From Clostridia bacterium (GTDB lineage Bacteria; Bacillota; Clostridia; Oscillospirales; Acutalibacteraceae), in NCBI GenBank assembly GCA_900767025.1, contig CAAFXS010000101.1, positions 46,712 to 110,711 on the forward strand: a DNA stretch of 64,000 nt, read 5' to 3'. How positions within the stretch are numbered: position 1 is the stretch's first letter; every line of letters begins with the position of its first letter. A model generated the notes under the pieces. That model had not been told where the DNA came from. It saw only the letters and a list, made by a program, of their open reading frames with translations, and searched no databases. Positions 26,480-34,908 of this stretch are shown here, one piece after another. Made by a program: the position numbers and the translations under genes.

Positions 26480-27275
26480 GCTTAAAAACATTTCCAAAAC
26501 CTTTGCCAAAGGCACTGTCAACGAGCACAAGGCACTTGATAACATCAACCTTAACCTTGACAAAGGTGATTTTGTCACCATAGTCGGCTCCAACGGTGCA
26601 GGAAAATCTACGCTTTTCAATATGATTTGCGGAACCTTTATGCAGGACACCGGAAAAATTACCCTTGACGGTGAGGATATATCCTTTATGCCCGAGCACA
26701 AAAGGGCCAAAATGATAGGCAGAGTTTTTCAGGACCCTATGAAGGGTACTGCTCCTAATATGACTATTGAGGAAAACCTTGCCCTTGCTTATTCAAGGTC
26801 AGGCTCCGGCTTTTTGTCAAGTGCGGTTTCCTCCAAAAACCGCAAGATTTTCAGAGAGGCATTGTCCGGCTTTGATATGGGTCTTGAGGACAGAATGAAA
26901 ACAAAAATCGGTCTTCTTTCCGGCGGACAAAGGCAGGTTATTACACTGTTGATGTGCACCATTGTAACGCCAAAGCTACTGCTCCTTGACGAGCACACTG
27001 CGGCACTTGACCCGGTTACTGCCGACAAGGTTATGGATATCACAAACAAAATTGTTAAAGAAAACAATATCACAACAATGATGATTACACACAATATGTC
27101 ACAGGCGCTGACCACAGGCACGCGTACTATTATGATGGACAGCGGAAGTATTATCATTGACCTGGACAGCAAAGCAAGGTCACAGATGGAGGTTCCCGAC
27201 CTGCTTGAGCTTTACAAAGAAAAGCAGGATAAGGCATTTGATAATGACCGAATTTTGCTCCAAAAGGATAAATAA
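26472..27275 (+). CDS. ABC transporter ATPase (TrpZ type)
   Basis: A 267-residue ABC ATPase with Walker A GSNGAGKSTLFN, signature LSGGQRQ and Walker B LLLLDEHTAALDP. His in place of Pro after DE is usual in this COG1101 subgroup. It energises the preceding permease. The operon ends at a strong hairpin 8 bases after the stop. Confidence 0.9.
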   Translation: MLELKNISKTFAKGTVNEHKALDNINLNLDKGDFVTIVGSNGAGKSTLFNMICGTFMQDTGKITLDGEDISFMPEHKRAKMIGRVFQDPMKGTAPNMTIEENLALAYSRSGSGFLSSAVSSKNRKIFREALSGFDMGLEDRMKTKIGLLSGGQRQVITLLMCTIVTPKLLLLDEHTAALDPVTADKVMDITNKIVKENNITTMMITHNMSQALTTGTRTIMMDSGSIIIDLDSKARSQMEVPDLLELYKEKQDKAFDNDRILLQKDK

Positions 27276-27283
27276 GTACAGAA

Positions 27284-27316
27284 AAAAGCCGTGAATCTCA
27301 AAGATTCACGGCTTTT
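27284..27316. terminator. Bidirectional terminator between the ABC operon and porB
   Basis: Perfect 14-bp arms AAAAGCCGTGAATC / GATTCACGGCTTTT around a 5-base loop serve convergent transcripts. Confidence 0.9.
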
Positions 27317-27318
27317 AA

Positions 27319-28260
27319 TTATGCGCCTCTTACCTCGTCACAGCGGTTAAGAAGCTCTGACCAGCGGCGGTCAACCTCCTTCTGGAAGGCTTCAATCATC
27401 CACTGATTTTCAGGCTTGAACATATGCTTGAAACGACCCTGCTTAATGAGCCATTCCTCAATGGGAACATAGCTTTTCGGCTGATAGTTAAGTATCCATC
27501 TGCCGTCAACAACCTCAAACAAAGGCCAGTAGCGTGTTTCAACTGCAAGCTTGCAGATTTCCATAATATCGTAGGTTGGGTATCTCCAGCCACGGGGGCA
27601 GGGAGCCATAATATTAAGGAAGGCTGCACCCTTGGTATAAATCGCCTTTTCGCTCTTTTTATACAAATCCTTGAAATTCTGAACAAAGGTAGTCTGTGCA
27701 ACATAAGGTACCTGATGCTCTGCAATAATTGCGGCAAGGTCCTTTCTGTACTGTGGCTTACCTGTTGACTGCTTGCCCACAGGGGTAGTTGTTGTGTCGG
27801 CAAACATAGGTGTTGCAGAGGAACGCTGAATACCTGTGTTCATATATGCGCCGTTATCGTAGCAGACATAGACCATATCGTGATTTCTTTCCATAGCACC
27901 GGAAAGTGATTGAAAACCGATATCGTATGTGCCGCCGTCGCCGCCGAAGGTAATAAACTTATATGTTTCGTCAAGCTTGCCCTTACGCCTTAATGCATTA
28001 TATGCACCCTCAACGCCTGCCATTGTTGCACCTGCGTTTTCAAAGGCATTGTGGATATAGCTATCGGTATAAGCGGTATAAGGATACATAAAGGTTGAAA
28101 CCTCAAGACAGCCCGTTGCATTGCCGATAACTGCCTTATCACCGGGTTTAATTGCTTTAAGCACATTTCTAACTGCGATGGTTCCGCCGCAGCCTGCGCA
28201 CATTCTGTGTCCGCCTACAAGACGGTCTTCTCTTGCGATAAATTCTTTATAATTATACAT
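27319..28260 (-). CDS. porB: 2-oxoacid:ferredoxin oxidoreductase beta subunit (TPP-binding)
   Basis: 313 residues with MCAGCGGTIAVRNVL near the N-terminus (two Cys of the [4Fe-4S] site), the thiamine diphosphate motif GGDGGTYDIG and YDNGAYMNTGIQRS. It completes the four-subunit enzyme that oxidises pyruvate or a related 2-oxoacid to acyl-CoA and reduces ferredoxin. It is the last of porG-porD-porA-porB. The substrate (pyruvate versus branched-chain 2-oxoacid) is not certain. Confidence 0.93.
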   Translation of the reverse strand: MYNYKEFIAREDRLVGGHRMCAGCGGTIAVRNVLKAIKPGDKAVIGNATGCLEVSTFMYPYTAYTDSYIHNAFENAGATMAGVEGAYNALRRKGKLDETYKFITFGGDGGTYDIGFQSLSGAMERNHDMVYVCYDNGAYMNTGIQRSSATPMFADTTTTPVGKQSTGKPQYRKDLAAIIAEHQVPYVAQTTFVQNFKDLYKKSEKAIYTKGAAFLNIMAPCPRGWRYPTYDIMEICKLAVETRYWPLFEVVDGRWILNYQPKSYVPIEEWLIKQGRFKHMFKPENQWMIEAFQKEVDRRWSELLNRCDEVRGA

Positions 28261-28273
28261 AAAACCGTCCTCC

Positions 28274-29455
28274 TTACTCTCTTACGCCCATATAACGATA
28301 TGGATTTTCAACCTTGCCTGCTTTTGCGATATTTTCAAGCTCCTTGTAGACACCGACCATATCGCTGACCTTAACATCTCTGCCGCCAAGACCGTAAACA
28401 TAGTTAACGGTAAGTGCATCTGACTTTGCTCTGTAAAGAGCGGTTGTTACCTCAGCACCGATTGGACCGCAGCTATCGTTATATGATTCTGTTCTGTCCA
28501 TAAGTGCAACAGCCTTAACGCCTTTAAGCGCCTGTGCAATTTCTTCTGCAGGGAAAGGACGGAAAAGTCTAATCTTAATCAGTCCTGCCTTAACGCCCTG
28601 AGCTCTCAGCTTGTCAACGGCATCCTTTGTTGTACCTGCTGCAGAGCCGATAATTACAACGGCGTACTCGGCATCGTCCATTTTATATTCTTCAAAAAGT
28701 CCGTAGCTCCTGCCGGTGATTTTTTCATATTCCTTGGCAACATCAAGGGTAACCTGCTTTGCGTTTTTAAGTGCCTCAGCCTGTGCCCTTTTAGCCTCAA
28801 AATAATAGTTTGTAACACTGTAAGGTCCTACTGCCATAGGACATTCGGGGTTAAGCAGTGAATTTTCGGGCTTATACTCGCCTACAAAATCCTTAACCTC
28901 CTTATCCTCGTTAAGAACAATATTCTCAACTGCGTGAGAGGTTATAAAGCCGTCCTGACAAATCATAACCGGGAGCATAACATCCTTATGCTCTGCAATT
29001 CTGTAAGCCATACAGAGATTATCGTAAACCTCCTGATTATTCTCTGCATAAATCTGAATCCAGCCTGCGTCACGGGCACCCATTGAGTCACTGTGGTCGC
29101 AGTTGATATTAATAGGACCCGAAAGTGCTCTGTTAACAAGGGTAAGCACGCAGGGTAATCTGTTTGAGGCTGCAAGGTAAAGCTCCTCCCACATCAGTGC
29201 CATACCTGCCGACGAGGTGGCAGTAACGCTCCTTGCACCTGCGGACTGTGCGCCGATAACTGCTGACATAGCGGAATGCTCGGATTCAACGGGAATAAAC
29301 TCACTGTCAACAAGTCCGTTGGCAACAAGCTTTGAAAAATACTGCGGTATCTCTGTTGAAGGAGTAATGGGGAAAGCCGCCATAACATCGGGATTAATCT
29401 GGCGCAATGCCTCGGCTACTGCTTCGTTACCGCTTAATCTGTCTTTTCTTGCCAT
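28274..29455 (-). CDS. porA: 2-oxoacid:ferredoxin oxidoreductase alpha subunit
   Basis: 393 residues matching PorA: GNEAVAEALRQINPDVMAAFPITPSTEI at the start, PVESEHSAMSAVIGA, TSSAGMALMWEELY, NRALSGPININCDHSD and a C-terminal VYGLGGRDVK. Overall it reads closest to the Thermotoga/archaeal pyruvate type. The subunits are separate here, unlike the single-chain PFOR of many clostridia. Confidence 0.93.
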   Translation of the reverse strand: MARKDRLSGNEAVAEALRQINPDVMAAFPITPSTEIPQYFSKLVANGLVDSEFIPVESEHSAMSAVIGAQSAGARSVTATSSAGMALMWEELYLAASNRLPCVLTLVNRALSGPININCDHSDSMGARDAGWIQIYAENNQEVYDNLCMAYRIAEHKDVMLPVMICQDGFITSHAVENIVLNEDKEVKDFVGEYKPENSLLNPECPMAVGPYSVTNYYFEAKRAQAEALKNAKQVTLDVAKEYEKITGRSYGLFEEYKMDDAEYAVVIIGSAAGTTKDAVDKLRAQGVKAGLIKIRLFRPFPAEEIAQALKGVKAVALMDRTESYNDSCGPIGAEVTTALYRAKSDALTVNYVYGLGGRDVKVSDMVGVYKELENIAKAGKVENPYRYMGVRE

Positions 29456-29456
29456 A

Positions 29457-29762
29457 TTACTTTACCCCCTCCATAGTTATTGCACCGGGACGGCAAGCCT
29501 TGACGCAAATACCGCATCCCTTACAGTGATCATAGTCAAATGCTCCTCTTTTATCACCGTCAACCACGGGAATACAGCTATCGGGACAAACAGGAACGCA
29601 TAAAAGACAATGAACGCATTTTGTCCAGTCAATTTCAGGCTGAACAGAGGTCCACTCCCCTGTGTTAAATTCAAGTGAGGTTGCTTCGCCGTAAACCTGC
29701 ATACCCTCGGTTAAATCCTTCCAGGAGCAGTCAAGATGAAGCTTGTTAATATCTGTTTTCAT
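29457..29762 (-). CDS. porD: 2-oxoacid:ferredoxin oxidoreductase delta subunit (2[4Fe-4S] ferredoxin-like)
   Basis: 101 residues with two four-cysteine clusters, CVHCLLCVPVCP and CKGCGICVKACRP, that pass electrons from the TPP centre to ferredoxin. One base separates it from porG and from porA. Confidence 0.94.
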   Translation of the reverse strand: MKTDINKLHLDCSWKDLTEGMQVYGEATSLEFNTGEWTSVQPEIDWTKCVHCLLCVPVCPDSCIPVVDGDKRGAFDYDHCKGCGICVKACRPGAITMEGVK

Positions 29763-29763
29763 A

Positions 29764-30336
29764 TTATTTTACCTCCTCGTAAGCCATTTTAAGAGCATTC
29801 ATATTACCCTCAATAACCTCGGGTTTTGATGAAAACTTATGCATAAAGGAATTTTCCATTTCGGCAAAAAAGGTTTCCTCATCCATAACGCCCGACACCT
29901 TAACAATTGCGGCAAGCATCGGGGTGTTGGGGAAATATTTGCCAAGGCAGGCCTTTGAAATTCTGCGAGCGTCAATGGTATAAAGTCTGCCGGTATAGCC
30001 CTTTAATCTTGGGCGAATATCCTCGGGTGATTTGTGGGTATTAACAACAACTGCACCGCCCTCTTTAAGACCCTCTGTTACATTTACAACATCAAGGAGA
30101 CCCGAATCAACCACAACAACATAGTCCGGCTCATAAATATTTGAATGAACACGGATTTCATTTTTGCTTATTCTGTTATAAGCCGTAATGGGAGCACCCA
30201 TTCTTTCCGGGCCGTATTCAGGAAAGCCCTGTACAAAGCTGCCTGTTTTAAAGGCAACATCGGCTAAAAGCAAAGCGGCTGTTTTTGCACCCTGACCGCC
30301 TCTGCCGTGCCAACGGATTTCTGTTAAATCTGCCAT
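29764..30336 (-). CDS. porG: 2-oxoacid:ferredoxin oxidoreductase gamma subunit
   Basis: 190 residues from ATG 30336 (GAGGG seven bases upstream). The frame stays open 41 more codons, but those lie in the T-box leader and are not coding. The motif IRWHGRGGQGAKTAALLLADVA is diagnostic. It is the first gene of porGDAB and follows an amino-acid-sensing T-box. Confidence 0.93.
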   Translation of the reverse strand: MADLTEIRWHGRGGQGAKTAALLLADVAFKTGSFVQGFPEYGPERMGAPITAYNRISKNEIRVHSNIYEPDYVVVVDSGLLDVVNVTEGLKEGGAVVVNTHKSPEDIRPRLKGYTGRLYTIDARRISKACLGKYFPNTPMLAAIVKVSGVMDEETFFAEMENSFMHKFSSKPEVIEGNMNALKMAYEEVK

Positions 30337-30369
30337 TTCAATCCCTCTTTCGTACTGAAAATAAAATAA

Positions 30370-30624
30370 AAAAGCCCCTTTGCCCACATAGGACAAAGAG
30401 ACGATAATTACCGCGGTACCACTCTTTTTCGTTAAATAACGCACTTTATGTACTGACATACACTATCCCGATAACGGAGGCAACCGTCTGTGCTTACTTT
30501 TAAAGCTTCGGCACAGCCACTCAGAGAGGATAACCGATTTACTACTGTGCTGACTTTCACCAACCGTCAGCTCTCTGAAACAGCTTAATAAACAAGCCCT
30601 GTTCTCATCAATGTGTTAATATTT
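30370..30624 (-). ncRNA. T-box leader controlling porGDAB
   Basis: On the minus strand the antiterminator sequence GAGTGGTACCGCGG (T-box core at 30420-30411) is followed by a 12-bp terminator stem (30402-30374) and TTTTTTATTTTA. Upstream are Stem I features: an AGAGA bulge and the distal hairpin GCTGAC...GTCAGC with GGTTGGTGAAA in its loop. Such leaders read uncharged tRNA and allow transcription when it is abundant. The specifier triplet lies in CGGTTATC before CTCTCTG; GUU, UUA, UAU or AUC are possible, so the amino acid is not settled. Confidence 0.92.
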
Positions 30625-30630
30625 GTAATG

Positions 30631-30659
30631 ATTATATTACAATAGTTTCCAAATGTCAA
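30631..30659 (-). promoter_or_regulatory. Consensus SigA promoter of the T-box/porGDAB transcript
   Basis: TTGACA (30659-30654), 17 bases, TATAAT (30636-30631): both hexamers are perfect. Start of transcription is expected near 30624. Confidence 0.93.
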
Positions 30660-30667
30660 CAATTTTT

Positions 30668-31459
30668 TTACATATTTAAAACCTCTCGTACTACGAATCT
30701 TACTATTATAATCAAGGCTCCGCCTGCTATTCCGACAATCTTTAAAATCTTATCTTTCCTTTTTGCCTTTTTTGCCCCTTCAATCTCTGCCTGTTCTCTA
30801 ATAATATCATATAGCTCCTGATATATGCCGTGACTGCTATCGCCTGTTTCAGCAAACAAATCGTAACACAAATCAATATAGCAAAGAGTTTTAATGCTGT
30901 AATTTTTTGATTTAAGATACTTGCAAAGCTCCTCTAAAAATAACGGATTATCCTTATATTTCCTAAAGCCATTGCTTTCAATAAATTCATTTATTGCCGC
31001 TGCCCGCTTAATACTACCGCCTCGAGTATTGAGCACATTATCAAGATAATTTATTAAATCGGCTATATCCTGATACGCCTCTGAATTCTGCCTGGTTATT
31101 TCCCTATTAATTTCCTGCTGAATATCCGTTTCAAAATCATATTGAGGCTTGATTTCACCTTGGGAATCATTGTAATTCTCAATTTCTTTTCGGATATCAT
31201 CGGTGTTTTTCTTTAACTCATTTGCTGTTTTTTCGGCAATGTCCTTTGGTGGATTTACAGGAGCTGACTGCTGAAAATTATTCTGTGGCTTTTTCCCTTT
31301 TCTTGCCAGGGCAACAGCCTCTTTATACGAGGCGTGAAGCTCCCTGAATTCCTCGGGATGCTCCTCGGGATGATACTCCTTTGACTTTTTTGCATATGCC
31401 TTTTTTATTTCTGCTATATTATCTGTCGGCTCAATGCCAAGCAGTTCCCAGTTAATCAT
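30668..31459 (-). CDS. Membrane-anchored J-domain protein, partner of the adjacent Hsp70
   Basis: 263 residues from ATG 31459 (AAGGAG upstream), overlapping the Hsp70 stop by 8 bases. Residues 1-55 look like a J-domain (INWELLGIEPTDNIAEIKKAY), but the HPD tripeptide reads HPE (EYHPEEHPEEF). A charged helical middle (about 60-235) and a single C-terminal membrane helix (KIVGIAGGALIIIVRFVV) follow. The layout resembles Escherichia coli DjlB/DjlC, tail-anchored J-proteins that work with HscC. The HPE change would weaken a standard DnaJ; whether it does so here is unknown. Confidence 0.82.
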   Translation of the reverse strand: MINWELLGIEPTDNIAEIKKAYAKKSKEYHPEEHPEEFRELHASYKEAVALARKGKKPQNNFQQSAPVNPPKDIAEKTANELKKNTDDIRKEIENYNDSQGEIKPQYDFETDIQQEINREITRQNSEAYQDIADLINYLDNVLNTRGGSIKRAAAINEFIESNGFRKYKDNPLFLEELCKYLKSKNYSIKTLCYIDLCYDLFAETGDSSHGIYQELYDIIREQAEIEGAKKAKRKDKILKIVGIAGGALIIIVRFVVREVLNM

Positions 31460-33167
31460 ACAAATCTCCTTCATAATCAAATGGGTCGCAGCCTGCATAA
31501 TCAGCAATATCCAAAAACTTTTTGAAATTCTCGCAGGCAATGCGTATTTTGCGTAAATCCTGTGACTCAACAACAGAGTTAAAGTATTGAAGTCTTTCTC
31601 TAATAATATCCCTTGTATCTGCCTTTGACTCTTCAAAAAGCCTTTCGGCTCTGGCCACAAGGTAGATAACCTCATCACTTTCCCTTGGATGAATTTTAAG
31701 CTTTTCAAGCTCTGCAAGCCTTCTTTTTATTTCATCCTCTGAAAGCTGTTTGTTGCTGATAATGGTTTTACTCTTGGTTTTATTTGTTCCTATACGGGTA
31801 ACATCAATTTGAAGTATACCGTTAATGTCATAAGTAAGTCTGACTGTAACGCCCTCTTTTCCGGCAGGGGCAGGAGGCACATCTACGGTAATTTCACCCA
31901 GCTTCAGATTACCTGCAAAATAATACTTTTCACCTTGGGCAACGCTGATATTAATTTCACGCTGATTATTGACAGAAGTATAAAAGTCGTGCTCCACACT
32001 TGCCGGCAGAGTTGTATTACGCTCAATAAGAGGAAAGAAAATCGGTCTGTATGGGTCCGCATCATTATAGTTGTTGATACCAAGAGTAAAGGGGCAAATA
32101 TCGGTTAAAACAATGTCTTTAATACCATCATCCCTGCTTTTGATGCCTGTAACGATACCAACACCTACTGCAACTGCCGTATCAGGCGAAACGGTACAGC
32201 GTATCTCTCGTTTGAAAAGGCTTTCAAGATATTTTTGTACTAACGGCATATGTGAGGAACCGCCAACAAGGATAACATCGGAAATATCATCTGCCGTCAT
32301 TGAAGCATCGGTGAGTGCCTTACTCATAGGTGCTTTAATTCTGTCAAATATTGATGCAGTAGCTTTAAGAAGCATATTACTGTCAAGCACCAGTGAATAG
32401 TCCGCACCGTTGATGCTTGCAACCATACCTGCCTTACTGCTTGAAGACAGAGTGATTTTACAAAGCTCTGCCTGTTTTAATATAATAGCCCTTTGTTCAG
32501 CAGGAATTAGGTCAAAATCAAGACCGTTTTCGGCACAGAAATACTTGGCAACTGCAAGATTAAAATCGTCTCCGCCAAGATGATTATCTCCCGCAACGGC
32601 AATTATTTCAATAACGCCGTCAAAAATATCCACTATTGAAATATCAAGAGTTCCACCGCCGAAATCGAAAACAAGATATGTATTATCCTCGGCAGTATCA
32701 ATGCCGTAGGCAAGGGCCGCCGCACTGGGCTCGTTGATTATACGCTCAACCTTAAAGCCTGCCAGTTCGCCTGCAAGCTTTGTAGCGCTCCTGCCGTTGT
32801 CATTGAAATAGGCAGGCACGCTTATAACCGCCTCTTCCACACTTTCACCGAGATAATATTCAGCATCCTCTTTAATTTTACGCAAAACCAGGGAAGAAAG
32901 TTCCTCTGCTCTGTATTCTTTATCACCAAGACTGATTTTTTTGTCAGTACCCATAAAGCATTTGAAGGAGGACACCGTTTTGTCAGGATGTGAAATAAGG
33001 CGTTCCTTTGCAGTTTTACCCACAATAATATTTTTATCATCGTCCACACCCACAACCGACGGGGTCATATATTCTCCAAATGAATTGGGTATAAGCTGTG
33101 CCTTGCCGTCCTTCCAGATACAGGCAAGGCTGTTTGTTGTTCCGAGATCAATACCGATTACTGCCAT
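31452..33167 (-). CDS. Hsp70-family chaperone, HscC-like
   Basis: 571 residues, shorter than DnaK. It has the ATPase signatures GIDLGTTNSLACIW, VFDFGGGTLDISI and ILVGGSSHMPLVQKYL, a linker and a short substrate-binding domain, without the long DnaK lid. It reads closest to the HscC subfamily. ATG 33167 follows GAGGAG. It forms a two-gene operon with a membrane J-protein, so it likely acts at the membrane on unknown clients. Confidence 0.88.
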   Translation of the reverse strand: MAVIGIDLGTTNSLACIWKDGKAQLIPNSFGEYMTPSVVGVDDDKNIIVGKTAKERLISHPDKTVSSFKCFMGTDKKISLGDKEYRAEELSSLVLRKIKEDAEYYLGESVEEAVISVPAYFNDNGRSATKLAGELAGFKVERIINEPSAAALAYGIDTAEDNTYLVFDFGGGTLDISIVDIFDGVIEIIAVAGDNHLGGDDFNLAVAKYFCAENGLDFDLIPAEQRAIILKQAELCKITLSSSSKAGMVASINGADYSLVLDSNMLLKATASIFDRIKAPMSKALTDASMTADDISDVILVGGSSHMPLVQKYLESLFKREIRCTVSPDTAVAVGVGIVTGIKSRDDGIKDIVLTDICPFTLGINNYNDADPYRPIFFPLIERNTTLPASVEHDFYTSVNNQREINISVAQGEKYYFAGNLKLGEITVDVPPAPAGKEGVTVRLTYDINGILQIDVTRIGTNKTKSKTIISNKQLSEDEIKRRLAELEKLKIHPRESDEVIYLVARAERLFEESKADTRDIIRERLQYFNSVVESQDLRKIRIACENFKKFLDIADYAGCDPFDYEGDLYD

Positions 33168-33218
33168 TTTAACTCCTCAAAATCAAATAATCTTACTGAA
33201 ATTATACAACAATATGGC

Positions 33219-33246
33219 AAAAAAAGAAAGTCTGTATAAGACTTTC
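33219..33246 (-). terminator. Terminator after the HMA protein gene
   Basis: GAAAGTC-ttataca-GACTTTC followed on the minus strand by seven T, six bases past the stop. Confidence 0.9.
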
Positions 33247-33252
33247 CGTTAA

Positions 33253-33507
33253 TTATTTTTTAAATTTTGAAAAGAGACCCTTTTTAACATATGGCTCTGA
33301 CTCAATACCCTTCAGCTCGTAGCCTGTTTCTGCCACAACCGCTTTTAGTTTATCGGCATCAAGATTTTCCGCAACGATAACACACTGCTTTTTGGTGTGA
33401 GAGGATTCAACGCTTTTAACAGTGAAATTATTTCTTATTGCGTCGTTCATATGTGCCTCGCAATGACCGCACATCATACCCTCAATACTTAAAATATACT
33501 TTGTCAT
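33253..33507 (-). CDS. Heavy-metal-associated (HMA) domain protein, CopZ-like
   Basis: 84 residues with the metal-binding motif GMMCGHCEAHMNDAI (CxxC at about 13-16) and the beta-alpha-beta-beta-alpha-beta pattern of Atx1/CopZ chaperones, plus a basic tail KKGLFSKFKK. It binds Cu(I) or a similar soft metal. No P-type ATPase or CsoR/CopY gene lies nearby, so the partner is elsewhere. Confidence 0.88.
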   Translation of the reverse strand: MTKYILSIEGMMCGHCEAHMNDAIRNNFTVKSVESSHTKKQCVIVAENLDADKLKAVVAETGYELKGIESEPYVKKGLFSKFKK

Positions 33508-33579
33508 TTTATTACATCCCTTCGGTTATGTTAATCTTATTTTGTGTAAATCATAGCATATTAATAGGATTTTGTCAAA

Positions 33580-34746
33580 TCAATTAAAGGTTATTTTGTA
33601 AACATAATAGTCATCATAGCAGGAGATAACACATTCACTGTTTTCGCCCTTTTTGACACAAATTACCTTGGAAATATCCGCATCCTCATCATAATATTTA
33701 GGAATAACATATGCATATTCATAATATTGGGAATAGTCTGCTGAAATATTATATGTTTTGTATCCTGCAAAGCTGTCAAATTTGCTTTCCGTAATTTCAA
33801 TTTCGTCATCAAAGAAATTGCCGTCAATATGAGTATCGGGGTATGATGCAAATAATCCAAAATGTATATAAAAGTAGTTCTCCGCATCACCGATATACTC
33901 ACTGCTTTTGCAGTATTCAAGCAGGGCTTCATTGTCAAGAGGCGTGTTGCTCTCATAAACCTCTATCCTGTCAAGCATAGGTTCATTTGGTTCACTGCTT
34001 TCAAATTTTATAAATAAAACCGAATAAAATACAAGAACAAAAACAAATGATATTCTGATTAATGCTCTGATTCTGACAGACAGCAGTGTCAGCCTTTTTC
34101 CGCATTTAAGCCTGTGAAAACGGATAATATAAAACACTAAACACAAATCAATAATCAGGAAAAATGAAATAAATGCTATTGCCAGGGCTTTTATGAAAAA
34201 GCTATCAGAATAAACCCAGTATAAATTGCTGTACTCAATCAGCTTAAAAAGTCTGCCGGTGAATATTTCGGCAAGCATTAATGTCAGCTGACAACGGTTG
34301 ATCAAGGTATATCCAAGCATTATTAAAAGCTGGAACAATCCGCTGACTGAAAAGAAAACGGATTTATATCGAAGTGATAAAAGCATGTTGGAAAAGAACA
34401 TAAGTGTAAGAATGACCGATGTTCTTATAGCAAATAAATTAATATCATCATCGGTAATTAAAAATATCAAGCACCAAAGGAAAGACAAAAGTGTCAAAGC
34501 GGCTGATATAATCTTCATTATCTTTAGAGTGCCTTTGGAATTTATAACCGAGATTTGCTCACCCACAAGCTCGGGAGTGTCCCCTAATCTTTCATCAGCC
34601 ATTGACTCAGCCTGTGCCCTTTCGTAGCCGATATCCATATAGTAGTCTACAAGCTCCAGGTAGTGGTCGTCAAGCTCATTTTTAACAACCGCTTTTGTTT
34701 TTGTATCGGTAATTTTACTGATTAATCTGCTGATATAATTACTCAT
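33580..34746 (-). CDS. Integral membrane protein with permease-prefix-like N-terminus
   Basis: 388 residues from ATG 34746. Residues 1-75 are a soluble helical domain (SKITDTKTKAVVKNELDDHYLELVDYYMDIGYERAQAESMADERLGD) like the prefix found in DUF1700-type proteins, followed by about six membrane helices and a C-terminal extracytoplasmic part with many Tyr and acidic residues. Such genes usually follow a padR regulator; here only a padR tail remains, one base upstream. No good ribosome site precedes the ATG, which fits coupling to the lost upstream gene. Function unknown. Confidence 0.75.
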   Translation of the reverse strand: MSNYISRLISKITDTKTKAVVKNELDDHYLELVDYYMDIGYERAQAESMADERLGDTPELVGEQISVINSKGTLKIMKIISAALTLLSFLWCLIFLITDDDINLFAIRTSVILTLMFFSNMLLSLRYKSVFFSVSGLFQLLIMLGYTLINRCQLTLMLAEIFTGRLFKLIEYSNLYWVYSDSFFIKALAIAFISFFLIIDLCLVFYIIRFHRLKCGKRLTLLSVRIRALIRISFVFVLVFYSVLFIKFESSEPNEPMLDRIEVYESNTPLDNEALLEYCKSSEYIGDAENYFYIHFGLFASYPDTHIDGNFFDDEIEITESKFDSFAGYKTYNISADYSQYYEYAYVIPKYYDEDADISKVICVKKGENSECVISCYDDYYVYKITFN

Positions 34747-34747
34747 T

Positions 34748-34807
34748 TCACGCAAAGTTGAGAACCTTATTCACCGCCTGTGAATAGGTTTTCCACTCCT
34801 CTTTCAT
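34748..34807 (-). pseudogene. C-terminal remnant of a PadR-type regulator
   Basis: A 19-codon piece, MKEEWKTYSQAVNKVLNFA and TGA, ends one base before the ATG of the membrane protein gene. The EW-x-x-(Y/F)-x-x-AVN-x-(I/V)-L pattern is how many PadR proteins end, and padR genes normally sit just there. Everything upstream (winged helix) is missing: the groEL terminator begins 16 bases away. I infer a deletion that removed most of padR. The similarity is short, so this is not certain. Confidence 0.55.
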
Positions 34808-34823
34808 GGTATTTGTCAAGAGG

Positions 34824-34858
34824 AAAATAAAAAGGACTTGGATTAAATGTCCAAGTCC
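34824..34858 (-). terminator. Terminator of groESL
   Basis: GGACTTGGAC / (A)TCCAAGTCC hairpin followed by TTTTTATTTT on the minus strand, about 50 bases after the groEL stop. Confidence 0.88.
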
Positions 34859-34878
34859 ATAATAATATTTTAAAGATA

Positions 34879-34907
34879 CGGCAGGAGCAAGCCCCTGCCC
34901 TACGAAA
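34879..34907. repeat. 29-bp REP-like element, copy 1
   Basis: It forms GGCAGG-agcaagcc-CCTGCC plus CTACGAAA and differs by one base from the copy at 42187-42215. It abuts the groEL stop codon. Confidence 0.75.
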
Positions 34908-34908
34908 C

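Noticed and set aside
30337..30459. N-terminal extension of PorG
   Set aside because: It is the T-box terminator and antiterminator translated; the ribosome site precedes 30336.
31460..31717. N-terminal extension of the J-protein
   Set aside because: It overlaps the Hsp70 C-terminus; the J-domain begins at 31459 with a good ribosome site.
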